45,965 nt of DNA from the IMG/VR virus record IMGVR_UViG_3300009104_000034, positions 1-45,965 of that record. One strand, 5' to 3'. The notes below the pieces were generated by a model. The model had not been told where the DNA came from and did not search any database. It was given only the letters and a program-made list of their open reading frames with translations. Origin of the DNA: a virus. Each line of letters starts with the position of its first letter. The stretch's first letter is position 1. The translations under genes and the position numbers were made by a program. Positions 22,635-31,722 of this stretch are shown here, piece after piece.

Positions 22635-25600
22635 TAATTTCCACCTTCTACATTCTCTGATGTGTCTCCACTACTTATACTTTGCGAAGAATCGGCTGTT
22701 TCTTCTGACTCACTCGTAATACCTGTACTTGTGGATTGTGTAGAATCTGCTGTTTCCTCAGATTCACCAGTCCAAAACGTTCCCATGGTTTGAGTTTGGT
22801 AAACGGCTCCATCTTGTAACTTCTTAACAAATGCATGAATTACTCCTAATCCCTCAGAAACAACCTTTACTAGTATTCTTGTTCTTAGCCTAATCTGTGA
22901 GATTGATAGTGTTTCTGTTACAACATGAACTATTGTGAATGCTATTTGGTATGCCTCTGTTATCTGAATTGTTTCATTGATCTTTGGAATAATGTGTTTA
23001 AGAGAGTTCTTTGCTTCCGACATTCCAACAGTGTTTGAAATTAATCTAACTAATTCTCTTATTCTTGGTTTAACTTGAGTGATGTTTATATTATTGTTAA
23101 TTGTTCTTAACATTGTCCTCAAAGGTATATTATTAACAGTGACTGATACCGTTTTGTTAATCTGTTTAATCATTCCTCTTAATCTTATTCTATTTTCAGA
23201 CACTGAAACAGTATTGTTTACTAATCTTAATAGTACTCTTATTCTTGCTCTAATATGTGAAACTTCAATACTTTCATTAATTATTCTTCCAAGCACTCTT
23301 AATCTGTTTGTAGCAAATGATACCTGAATATCATTATTAATGATTCTTCCAAGTCCTCTTAATCTATTCTTCTGTTCGGTCATAGATAATGTGTGAGATA
23401 ATACTCGTTTCAAATCTAACACTCTTGTAAATGAATCAGTAAGAGATAGTGTCTTGTTTATTATTCTTAACATGGTTCTTCTGAATATTCTTGAATCAGA
23501 TATTGTCAAGGTTTCTGTGAATGATCTTACAAATGACATTCTGTAATTTTCGGTTAATGATACTGTATTACTTATCACCCTCATAATTTGTCTTAGTCTT
23601 GCTCTGATGTGTGTTATTTGTATTGTATCATTTATTGTTCTTATTACACTTCTCAAGAATAATTTTGATTCTGTAACTTGAACATCATTGTTAATGATTC
23701 TTAAGATAACTCTTAGTCTATCTCTGATATGTGTGATAGATACCGTGTCGTCTATGATTCTGATTATTACTCTTAATCTGTCTCTGATATGTGTGATCTC
23801 AACAGTTTCATTTATCACTCTCATAATTTGTCTTAGCCTGTCTCTAATGTGTGTTATTGAAACTGTATCATTAAATACTCTTAATAATCCTCTTAAGAAT
23901 AATCTATTATCTTCAACAGAAAGTGTTTCATTAACAGGTCTTCCCAAAGATCTTAATGTTATAATTTCATAAGTGGTTTGGAAAACATCAGATTGGAATA
24001 TTCCTTGGAATATTTTTCCTCTAGACACATTTATTGTCTCTATTATTGTTTTTATTCTACCAAGAACTATCTTGGAAGTAGTTCCAATACCAACAACACT
24101 TCCCTGAATCCTTGTAATTTCTTTTAACACAACCTGTGATATTGTAACAGATATTGATTCTGACACACTTTTTACCCAAGACTTGTAGAATGTCTCAGAT
24201 AGTTGTATAGAATTATTAATAGTTCGTGTTATTGCTCTTAGTCTTGCTCTAATATGTTCAACTGAAACTGTTTCACTCAAACTTCTTGTTAATGCTCTAG
24301 CAAAGTTTGCAACTGTATTAATAGATACTGTTTCTACCTGTATCTTAAATCGATCTCTGTATTTTATGAATGTATCAGATAATTCTAAAGTATCTCCAAC
24401 AACCCTTCTTATTTCTCTTAACCTATCTCTGATATGTGTGATACCGACTGTATTAGTTATTATTCTAGTAAGTCCTCTTAATCTAACTATACCACTGGTT
24501 ATTGAAACAGTGTGGTTGATTATCTTTCCAAGTCCTCTTAATTTGATTATACCATCAGATATTCCTAATATTTTGTTAACAGGTTTAACAAGTCCTCTTA
24601 ACCTTACTTGTGTTTCAGTTATGCCAACAGTTTTATTAATAATTCTTCTTAATTCTCTTAATCTTGGTTTCACTTGTGACACTTCTACTGTGTTATCAAA
24701 TATCCTTCTTAATTCTCTAGCAAAGTTTGAAGCAGTTCCAATTGAAACCGTTTCTGTAAATGATCTTGACATTCCCCTAATTAATCCTTCAGTTGTTGAT
24801 AATGTGTCAGATATGTGTTTACCAATTCCTAATACAGACATTGCTTCATAACCTGTTTGGAAGGCATCACTTTGGAACACATTATTTTGAAATATGTATT
24901 TAGTTAAACCTCTTGGAATTGTAACAGATATTGATTCTGCTATAATTCTTATTAATGCTCTTATTGGGTGTCTAATGTGAATAACATTAATAGTTTCATC
25001 AAATACCCTTCTAAGTAATCTCAAATAATTATGTTGGTGTGTTATATTAATTGTATTATCAATCATTCTTGTTAATGAAATATTTCTTATCTTATCAGTT
25101 GCAACACTCACGGTGTTATTAATTGTTCGTGTTATTATTCTTAACCTTGCTCGTAAGTGTTCAATATTAACTGTTTCTGATTTTATTCTTAATAGAACTC
25201 TAGTAAATATCATACCATCACTTATTCCAACAGTTTCAGTTTGACATTTCTTCCAACCTTTTATGAAAGCCTCTGATATTGAAGATGTGTGAGATATTGT
25301 TCTTTTCAAAGTTCTTAAAGCAACCCTGCCATCACTTATTCCAACAGTAATTGTTGGTGCTATCTTAACAAATCCAAGATATCTTAAACGCATTTCAGTA
25401 ACCCCAATAACTTCATTGATAGGTCGTGCTAAACCTCTTACCTTATTCTGAGCATGAGTTATCGAAACACTATTAGATATCAATCTAGTTATTGATCTTA
25501 CCCTCTCTTTAAAGTGTGTAACAGTTTGTGTTTCATTCTGTATCTTTAACATTGTTCTCAATGCAACGAATGAATCACCTATTCCAACAGTCTTATTAAC

Positions 25601-26320
25601 TAATCTTAATATAGTTTGTAATTTAACTTTAGATTCTAGTAATGAAACTGTGTCTCCAAATATTTTCAACAACCCCCTTAAGAATATTTTTCCTTCTGTA
25701 ACATTTTGTGTTTCGTTTACTAATTTGGTTCTTCCCATTAATTTCACAAACTCTATACCTTGTTGGAACACAGCGTTTTGGAATATTGATTGGAATGTTC
25801 CATACAATCCTACGTTAATACTTTCATTAACACTCTTAGTCCATTTTTTGTAATAAGTTTCTGCACTTTGAATTGTTTCACCAATTAGTTTTTTAATTCC
25901 TCTTAACTTTACTATACTTTCACTTACCTGTGAAGTTTCTCCTAATTCTCTAATAATGGTTCTATATGTGAGTATTGACTCACTATTATTTAACGACTCA
26001 TCAAATAATTTTATTAATCCTCTTTTTCTCACTTTAGTTTCTGAAATAGATGAAGTTTCTACAACATGATAAACCAGTGCTCTAAGTCTTATTCTAAATA
26101 CTTCAACAGATACCGATTCATTCGCAAGTCTTATTAACTCTCTGGTTCTTATTTGTGTTTCTGAAACTGATAATGACTCTGTTATTATTTTCTTAATAGT
26201 TGTTGGAACATCAAACACATTATTTTGGAATACATTCTTTTGAAATACAACATCTCCCCATGCTTTTTGAAAAACATTGCTTTGGAATGTGTCTTGAAAG
26301 ACTTGACTTACTTTAGCCAA
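22634..26320 (-). CDS. Giant 20-residue-repeat tail fibre protein
   Basis: A 1228-residue protein made almost wholly of about 50 degenerate 20-residue repeats (consensus near RLRxIxRxIxxTVSITHxxx), so the DNA repeats at 60 bp. Modules of repeated FQ (NVFQ, AVFQ, DAFQ) interrupt it four times: N-terminus, and coding positions near 25775, 24875 and 23990. The C-terminus is Ser/Thr/Glu-rich (SEETADS repeated). Regular beta-prone repeats indicate a long fibre shaft; FQ modules may be hinges or trimerisation sites. It is the longest gene in the window and lies in the adhesin operon, so it is probably a host-contacting fibre. Confidence 0.75.
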   Translation of the reverse strand: MAKVSQVFQDTFQSNVFQKAWGDVVFQKNVFQNNVFDVPTTIKKIITESLSVSETQIRTRELIRLANESVSVEVFRIRLRALVYHVVETSSISETKVRKRGLIKLFDESLNNSESILTYRTIIRELGETSQVSESIVKLRGIKKLIGETIQSAETYYKKWTKSVNESINVGLYGTFQSIFQNAVFQQGIEFVKLMGRTKLVNETQNVTEGKIFLRGLLKIFGDTVSLLESKVKLQTILRLVNKTVGIGDSFVALRTMLKIQNETQTVTHFKERVRSITRLISNSVSITHAQNKVRGLARPINEVIGVTEMRLRYLGFVKIAPTITVGISDGRVALRTLKRTISHTSSISEAFIKGWKKCQTETVGISDGMIFTRVLLRIKSETVNIEHLRARLRIITRTINNTVSVATDKIRNISLTRMIDNTINITHQHNYLRLLRRVFDETINVIHIRHPIRALIRIIAESISVTIPRGLTKYIFQNNVFQSDAFQTGYEAMSVLGIGKHISDTLSTTEGLIRGMSRSFTETVSIGTASNFARELRRIFDNTVEVSQVKPRLRELRRIINKTVGITETQVRLRGLVKPVNKILGISDGIIKLRGLGKIINHTVSITSGIVRLRGLTRIITNTVGITHIRDRLREIRRVVGDTLELSDTFIKYRDRFKIQVETVSINTVANFARALTRSLSETVSVEHIRARLRAITRTINNSIQLSETFYKSWVKSVSESISVTISQVVLKEITRIQGSVVGIGTTSKIVLGRIKTIIETINVSRGKIFQGIFQSDVFQTTYEIITLRSLGRPVNETLSVEDNRLFLRGLLRVFNDTVSITHIRDRLRQIMRVINETVEITHIRDRLRVIIRIIDDTVSITHIRDRLRVILRIINNDVQVTESKLFLRSVIRTINDTIQITHIRARLRQIMRVISNTVSLTENYRMSFVRSFTETLTISDSRIFRRTMLRIINKTLSLTDSFTRVLDLKRVLSHTLSMTEQKNRLRGLGRIINNDIQVSFATNRLRVLGRIINESIEVSHIRARIRVLLRLVNNTVSVSENRIRLRGMIKQINKTVSVTVNNIPLRTMLRTINNNINITQVKPRIRELVRLISNTVGMSEAKNSLKHIIPKINETIQITEAYQIAFTIVHVVTETLSISQIRLRTRILVKVVSEGLGVIHAFVKKLQDGAVYQTQTMGTFWTGESEETADSTQSTSTGITSESEETADSSQSISSGDTSENVEGGN
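22860..26200 (-). repeat. 60-bp tandem coding repeats in the fibre gene
   Basis: About 50 tandem degenerate copies of a 60-bp unit encoding 20 residues. The best-conserved block is around 23620-23900, where consecutive copies keep nearly identical bases (plus strand: TCTGATATGTGTGAT motifs). Divergence rises outward, suggesting recent unit duplications in that block. Unit length variation could change fibre length. Confidence 0.75.
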
Positions 26321-26329
26321 GATACTTCA

Positions 26330-27304
26330 CTATGCTACTTCTGTCCACGTATTTGTCGAACTATTCCATACATAGTGTTTATTGGTATCTGTGGTTTCAA
26401 AGATTGAGCCAGATTTAAGTTTTGTAGGAGAAGTTATACCATCTACTACTGCACTAAATGAATTACTTGTTGCAAATTTAAGAACGACAATACCTGAACC
26501 ACCATCTGAAGAAGTGTTTGCAGTACTATTTCCAGCACCTGCACCACCACCTGTATTTGGTGTTCCACCTGTACTGGAACCTTGCCCAGTTGGTGAACCT
26601 GAACCACCACCACCAAGACCACCTGTTCCATGACCTGTTCCTTGCCATGCTGAACCACCTCCACCACCAGCATAATATGTTGATGTGCCTGTAATTGAAC
26701 TTGCCACACCATCACCACCATTACCTGATTGTGTTCCACTTGAAGCGTTAGCTCCAACTTCACTTGCACCACCACCACCACCACTTTGATAGGGTGAAGC
26801 TGTATAACCACCATTACCACCACCTGCATAACCTTGACCTGCTGTTCCAGCACCACCTGTTGTTGTAGCTGAACTTTTTGGTGCACCAGCTCCACCAGAA
26901 CCACCAGCTACACCATTGTCATTAACCTTAGCTCCACCACCACCTCCAGTTGAGGTTATTGATGAAAATATTGAATCACCACCGTTGCTACCTGCTACAC
27001 TTCCATTAGCAGTTGATCCAGCTCCACCAGCTCCAACAGTTATAGTGTATGCTTGTGCTGTTACTCCAAAACCTGTTGCTGTTCTATATCCACCAGCTCC
27101 ACCAGCTCCAGCACTAGAACCACCACCACCTGCTACAACTAAATATTCTACATTAAATGAACCTGATGGTGTAAATGTATTTGTTCCACCCACTTTTGTG
27201 AATTTTAATATTGTATTACTTCCATCTTCAATAAAACCAAGTGTTGCCAATCTTTCTGCATCAGTTCCCTGAAGCCTATTACCTGCTAGATATTTTATTG
27301 CCAT
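26330..27304 (-). CDS. Glycine-rich adhesin
   Basis: A 324-residue protein. The N-terminal segment (MAIKYLAGNRLQG) shares an RLQG motif with two other fibre proteins. Residues about 50-280 are glycine-rich, bounded by EYLVVAGGGG and GSGIVVLKF, the hallmarks of a glycine-rich adhesin domain that can form polyglycine-II helices as in T-even gp38-type adhesins. The C-terminus (KSGSIFETTDTNKHYVWN ... WTEVA) is a small common virion module. Likely receptor-binding tip. Stop and start overlap with the upstream gene (TAATG). Confidence 0.75.
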   Translation of the reverse strand: MAIKYLAGNRLQGTDAERLATLGFIEDGSNTILKFTKVGGTNTFTPSGSFNVEYLVVAGGGGSSAGAGGAGGYRTATGFGVTAQAYTITVGAGGAGSTANGSVAGSNGGDSIFSSITSTGGGGGAKVNDNGVAGGSGGAGAPKSSATTTGGAGTAGQGYAGGGNGGYTASPYQSGGGGGASEVGANASSGTQSGNGGDGVASSITGTSTYYAGGGGGSAWQGTGHGTGGLGGGGSGSPTGQGSSTGGTPNTGGGAGAGNSTANTSSDGGSGIVVLKFATSNSFSAVVDGITSPTKLKSGSIFETTDTNKHYVWNSSTNTWTEVA

Positions 27305-28527
27305 TATACACTTGACACCCCATTGTAAAATTTAATGTCTGAAACAAGAAATGTCGCTGATCCACTATTTGCATTATTATCACCTGTGAATTGTAAATAT
27401 CGTAAATCTGACATGGCACTATTAGTTGCTTCTGATAAATGTGTTCTCATAGTCCTAGCACTATCACTAAATATTTCACTTTTGTATGTCGTTGCTGATA
27501 ATTTTGATAATCTGAAATAATAGTTTCCATACGTTGTTGATGGATAGAAGTTTTGTGCATCTTCAAAAGCAGCATTATATTGCGTGTTCACACCATCAGA
27601 ACAAGACATTTTTTGTTGCCCTGATTCTTGGAATATTGTTGTGCCAAGATGAGTTGTAGCACTTGAAGCTATCCAACCTGATGTATTCAAAAGTCCCATA
27701 AACCAAAAATTACTAGCACCTACCGAAAAAACAGAAAAGTTGACTGTGTATTCTAACACCCACTTATCTGATGATATAGTTCCTAGATCATAAACTGCTG
27801 AAACTCTGTTCGTGCCACTAGGTATTGCTATTGTTAGTTCGTTTGTTCCAATAGTCGCAGTATTATATGCTGTCCAATCACCTGCGACAAAATTCCCTGC
27901 GAATGTAGGAAACCATGCTGTGACACCATCTAATGTTTGATACCAATAGTAAGCTGGAACATCATCTGTTTGTTCAAAGATTGTATTTGTTCTAAAACCT
28001 GTTAAATTAGCTAATGGTGAAACAGCTAAATCAGTATCACCACCAACAACGGTAACATTTGTCCAAGTTTGGAAATCATTTTCCCAATAAGAATCCCATT
28101 GACCATATTTTGTTATCGTTGTTCCAATACCTGCTTCTATTTTTCCAACTGATGCATATACATTTCCATAATTATTTGAATGATCGCCATGAGCAAATGC
28201 TATGAATAATTTTTGTTCGCCACTAACATCACATAAATATCCCATCTTGAAAAAGTCATCATCATTACCAGATGAATCACTTATATTATCTTGTTCTACT
28301 GATGTGGTATCTGCACCTGTCGCACTAGCGTGCCAATTTTGTCTTGTAGAATAATGATCATTATCAGTTTCATTTCCATTGAAAAATGATCTTGGTGAGT
28401 TATTATTTCCATTGGCTTCACCATGAGAAAACCATTGTGATGTTTCTTTTGCTGTATATGTATCTGTTGAAAACGAATCACCTGATGATGATCCATAATC
28501 TTTATGCCCTAATTTTTGCCAAACCAT
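27304..28527 (-). CDS. Tail fibre protein with jelly-roll-like C-terminus
   Basis: A 407-residue, Ser/Thr/Asn- and aromatic-rich beta protein. The N-terminal part (MVWQKLGHKDYGSS, later VSGEQKLFIAF) resembles the N-terminal half of the protein at 31719-33002 (VNDSGSNKLCIWD). The C-terminal part (KWVLEYTVNFSVF ... FRLSKLSATTYKSEIFSD) looks like a lectin or LamG-type jelly roll. Likely receptor binding. TAATG coupling downstream. Confidence 0.6.
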   Translation of the reverse strand: MVWQKLGHKDYGSSSGDSFSTDTYTAKETSQWFSHGEANGNNNSPRSFFNGNETDNDHYSTRQNWHASATGADTTSVEQDNISDSSGNDDDFFKMGYLCDVSGEQKLFIAFAHGDHSNNYGNVYASVGKIEAGIGTTITKYGQWDSYWENDFQTWTNVTVVGGDTDLAVSPLANLTGFRTNTIFEQTDDVPAYYWYQTLDGVTAWFPTFAGNFVAGDWTAYNTATIGTNELTIAIPSGTNRVSAVYDLGTISSDKWVLEYTVNFSVFSVGASNFWFMGLLNTSGWIASSATTHLGTTIFQESGQQKMSCSDGVNTQYNAAFEDAQNFYPSTTYGNYYFRLSKLSATTYKSEIFSDSARTMRTHLSEATNSAMSDLRYLQFTGDNNANSGSATFLVSDIKFYNGVSSV

Positions 28528-29609
28528 TAGTCAGAACCCCATACCTTTATGAAAGATTTTGCAGAATAGTCTTGCCCTGAATTGTCATTAGTAATATCAA
28601 TTTCTGTTATCTGATTAGAAGAATCAAGCCACTTTGCACAACCCCATATTCTGTTAGGTGCTGTTGCCGAGTCAGAATTTACGCCATTTACACTTACCAC
28701 ATCATAAAATATTAATGAATCTGCTGAAGCATTATTACAGATGTATGCGTTTACAAAATACAAATCTTCCATACTAGAGTGTAGATCAATAGATGTTGAT
28801 GTTGCACTTGTAGATTGAGCACCATTATATTGATGAGTTCTTATGTATTGATTACTGCCTGTATCATTGTTAAATGTTAGATTCATTCTTACATCACCTG
28901 TTGCTTTAACATAGCCTTGCATCCATAAATATTTTTTAGCTGCTATCGTACCTGTTGTTAGATTATCACTTGTACCTGACAATGTGTTTCCACCCAAATA
29001 CTTCCAAAATCCTTCTCCTTCTGCTGCACCAGATGGATCAAGTCCTAGAACAATAAGTTCTGATCCATTTCCAAATGCTCGACTACTGTCGTAAGACCAA
29101 CCTTCAATCTGTGTTGTTGATGATGTATCACCTCTATATCCAAAATGCCTTCGTGCCTTTGGATTATTACCACTTCCATTATGAACACATTCATTGTAAA
29201 TATGTCGTCTTGATTGACCACTATAATTTGTTATATGCTGTATTCCAAAACTATCATACGATCCATCTCCTAATCCCATATTCCACCAATCATTACTACC
29301 AGAATTAAACTTGACATCTGTTGTTCCAGTTCCTTTAATGTCAACTCCTTTCTCACCATAATTACTTCCACTACCATTAGTACGACCAAGCACCATTACA
29401 TTTCCGTTAGAACCATTTTGTAGATTGTAAATACATTGTAAGTATCTATACTTTGTAGGAATTGATGATACTGTCAATGATCCACCTGCTGAACCATCTG
29501 ATGTGAGTGTTGTTCTATCAACTTCAACCCAAGATGGATTGTATGTTGGATCAGCTTTATCACTCTCTAATCCCTGTAATCTTTTTGCACCTACTCTTGT
29601 AATTGCCAT
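28527..29609 (-). CDS. Tail fibre protein, paralogue of the one at 33002
   Basis: A 360-residue beta-rich protein. It begins MAITRVGAKRLQG, the RLQG fibre motif, and ends KSFIKVWGSD; the protein at 33002-34102 has the same architecture and ends GSWIKVWGHD, with internal matches such as TAKKYLWFQ against AAKKYLWMQ. The two arose by duplication and probably bind different receptors or occupy different positions on the tail tip. Confidence 0.65.
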   Translation of the reverse strand: MAITRVGAKRLQGLESDKADPTYNPSWVEVDRTTLTSDGSAGGSLTVSSIPTKYRYLQCIYNLQNGSNGNVMVLGRTNGSGSNYGEKGVDIKGTGTTDVKFNSGSNDWWNMGLGDGSYDSFGIQHITNYSGQSRRHIYNECVHNGSGNNPKARRHFGYRGDTSSTTQIEGWSYDSSRAFGNGSELIVLGLDPSGAAEGEGFWKYLGGNTLSGTSDNLTTGTIAAKKYLWMQGYVKATGDVRMNLTFNNDTGSNQYIRTHQYNGAQSTSATSTSIDLHSSMEDLYFVNAYICNNASADSLIFYDVVSVNGVNSDSATAPNRIWGCAKWLDSSNQITEIDITNDNSGQDYSAKSFIKVWGSD

Positions 29610-30037
29610 TATCTCTTTCCTCCTAATATTTCATTAACTCGTTCTATATCAAGTTTCTTTCCACTACCATTGGTTTCTGTTTGTCCCCATTGTCTTAAAT
29701 CATCTCTAGTAGTGATTATCTTTCCACCATATCTGTCAATTATTCTCATAACTTTCTTTTCTTCTGCACTTGCAAATGTAAATTGTGCATCTACATATCT
29801 ACCCATTATTCCCTCGTTGTTTATCCATGTGCAGTTAAATCCTTCAATCTTTGGCAACATTCTTGCTCCACTAGTCATACCACTCTCACCTGCAAACATC
29901 TCACTATAAAGTCTATTATTGATGTCTTGAATCTGTGGCAGTTTCATTACCTGTTTAGTACATTCACCTATTACTAGATTACCACTAACTAGATTTGGGA
30001 ATCTTACACGTATCTTTTTTATTTTATTTATGTTCAT
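29609..30037 (-). CDS. Hypothetical protein in the fibre operon
   Basis: A 142-residue basic, alpha/beta protein (MNINKIKKIRVRFPN; IMGRYVDAQFTFASAEEKKV). It differs from its neighbours: fewer Ser/Thr and more Lys/Arg, so it is more likely an assembly or chaperone protein than a fibre. ATG 30037 overlaps the upstream stop (ATGA). No family recognised. Confidence 0.5.
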   Translation of the reverse strand: MNINKIKKIRVRFPNLVSGNLVIGECTKQVMKLPQIQDINNRLYSEMFAGESGMTSGARMLPKIEGFNCTWINNEGIMGRYVDAQFTFASAEEKKVMRIIDRYGGKIITTRDDLRQWGQTETNGSGKKLDIERVNEILGGKR

Positions 30038-30711
30038 GTGTTCCACGCCTCGAAATATCTAACCAAGCCTTCAATGACACCACCACCCTCACTATTTGCC
30101 ACATAAACAAAAGGTTGTAAATTTGTACCATAAGCATTAGGAATATCTGATGTTGTTTTAAGAACACCATCTATCTTACCTTCTGAACTTGATGTCTTTG
30201 TTTCTATTTTATAACAATGCCAATTATTTTCCTCACCTGCACTTAAACCTGAATCAATGGCAGTATGACTATCAACTTTGAATTTTATATTATTATTATA
30301 TGAATCTGAATACCATCTAATTGCACTTTTTACCTCCATATAATCATTACCATTCATTCCTACTTCCATATATCCATAATTTGTTGAAACTAGTTTTGAA
30401 ACTACTATACAGGCAGAACCATTATTTGCAAATTGTCTAACATCATTTCCACCAAAATCAATCCAACTTTTATTTCCATTTACTCCACCTGTCTTTAATG
30501 AAAACCCACCATCTATTGAATCTGACATGGCAAAAACTGATGTGCCTGATGTGCCTGTTACCCATCTTTTATCATCAAGGTTATCACCACAAAACCACTC
30601 TACAAAATGTGTTTTAGCTGGAATTATTCTCATTGTTGATGGTAATACAGTTGATGGGTTTTTTCTCACTGTTCTTGCAAATATATCTCTAAAACTATCA
30701 TAAGTTGCCAT
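30034..30711 (-). CDS. Lectin-like fibre module protein 3
   Basis: A 225-residue protein, one of three related modules. Shared landmarks: HFVEWFCGDNL near the start, MSDSIDGGFSL, a Lys-Ile-Glu strand (CYKIETK) and the exact C-terminal ending EAWNT before the stop. The layout fits a LamG/concanavalin-like jelly roll. Neighbours at 30711 and the C-terminal half of 31719 share it. Probably binds a surface glycan or protein on the host. Confidence 0.6.
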   Translation of the reverse strand: MATYDSFRDIFARTVRKNPSTVLPSTMRIIPAKTHFVEWFCGDNLDDKRWVTGTSGTSVFAMSDSIDGGFSLKTGGVNGNKSWIDFGGNDVRQFANNGSACIVVSKLVSTNYGYMEVGMNGNDYMEVKSAIRWYSDSYNNNIKFKVDSHTAIDSGLSAGEENNWHCYKIETKTSSSEGKIDGVLKTTSDIPNAYGTNLQPFVYVANSEGGGVIEGLVRYFEAWNT

Positions 30712-31394
30712 TATGTATTATACGCCTCCATATACAAAATATGACCTACTCTTGCAACACTATTACCATACATACTAAACATAGGTTGCATGGCTTGTGA
30801 AGGTAAGTTTGATGTGCTTGTGACAGTTAATGCAGAACCATACCAACCTTCAACCTCATTTATAGCACCTTGATGAGCAATAGTATAATCAACGCTTGAA
30901 GATTTACATTCTATTTTATGAAGGCGTTTGACTGTATCTTCTGCACTTTTTACTGATGTGTTTACAGAATTACCACTTGATCCGTCTTGGGTAAATAATC
31001 TATAATATGTATCATCTGCTGAATTTTGATAAAATGCACCATGATTTACTGCCTCATCTGTGCCTTTTTTAAATCCACATCTGATAATACCTGTTGTTCC
31101 ATATTCACGATATGTTACTGAAAGATTAACTGATGCATTATGTGCGTATGTATTTATGTTCCCAAAATCAATTCTTGACTGTGAGTTTGCTGAACTACCT
31201 GATGTAATTTTAAATCCACCATCTTTTGAATCTGACATGGCAAATGTACCTGCACCACCTCTAATATCATTTTTATTCCATGTATCTGTTCTAATCTCGT
31301 TACCACAAAACCATTCTACAAATCTATTCTTTGCAACAGTTGTGAATGGTTGAACTTGTTCATATAATGAATCTGTTCTTGTTGGACTAACCAT
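30711..31394 (-). CDS. Lectin-like fibre module protein 2
   Basis: A 227-residue paralogue of the downstream gene: RFVEWFCGNEI, MSDSKDGGFKI and the ending MEAYNT. The N-terminal MVSPTRTDSLYEQVQPFTTV matches the linker SVYESLNPLTTV in the protein at 31719-33002, showing that it derives from the C-terminal half of that gene. Jelly-roll fold inferred. ATG within the upstream stop region; TAATG to the next gene. Confidence 0.6.
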   Translation of the reverse strand: MVSPTRTDSLYEQVQPFTTVAKNRFVEWFCGNEIRTDTWNKNDIRGGAGTFAMSDSKDGGFKITSGSSANSQSRIDFGNINTYAHNASVNLSVTYREYGTTGIIRCGFKKGTDEAVNHGAFYQNSADDTYYRLFTQDGSSGNSVNTSVKSAEDTVKRLHKIECKSSSVDYTIAHQGAINEVEGWYGSALTVTSTSNLPSQAMQPMFSMYGNSVARVGHILYMEAYNT

Positions 31395-31722
31395 CTATAT
31401 CACTCCCTGTGTAATTACCTGTATGTGTATTACCTTCATCTAATTTAACTTCACCAAATGTTAGTTGAGGTATATCACCTTCATAATATCTTTGTTCACC
31501 CAATAGTCTTTCATCAAGTGTTGGATAACAAACATAGTAAAGTTTTGCGTTATCATAATCCACTGTCTTATTTTCACCAATAATACTTAGTGCTGGATAA
31601 CAATCATGACCTTTCTCATTCTCAAATACTTCTCCCCATACATTGAAATACATACTTCCGAGTAGTGCTAAAATTCCTACTCCCACCCAAAATGATATTG
31701 CTAATGCCTTTTCTATGATCAT
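31387..31722 (-). CDS. Membrane-anchored protein inside the fibre operon
   Basis: A 111-residue protein with one N-terminal hydrophobic helix (residues about 6-28, ALAISFWVGVGILALLGSMY) and a polar, acidic outside domain with two cysteines. It is out of place among soluble fibre proteins. It could be a superinfection-exclusion or lysis-related protein, or a virion membrane-contact factor; no evidence decides. ATG overlaps the upstream stop (ATGA). Confidence 0.55.
   Translation of the reverse strand: MIIEKALAISFWVGVGILALLGSMYFNVWGEVFENEKGHDCYPALSIIGENKTVDYDNAKLYYVCYPTLDERLLGEQRYYEGDIPQLTFGEVKLDEGNTHTGNYTGSDIDG

Noticed and set aside
23079-24851. Several hydrophobic plus-strand frames inside the repeat fibre gene
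   Set aside because: They come from the 60-bp repeat read in antisense and repeat with the same period; shadows of the fibre gene.
22860-26200. Regular 60-bp repeats as a CRISPR array
   Set aside because: The repeats are degenerate, contiguous without unique spacers, and form one continuous reading frame; the Cas4-like nuclease nearby is not enough for a CRISPR system.
26446-27272. Long antisense frames across the glycine-rich adhesin (Pro-rich and Val/Gln-rich)
   Set aside because: They mirror GGN glycine codons on the other strand; they have no promoter or ribosome site and overlap a clear gene entirely.
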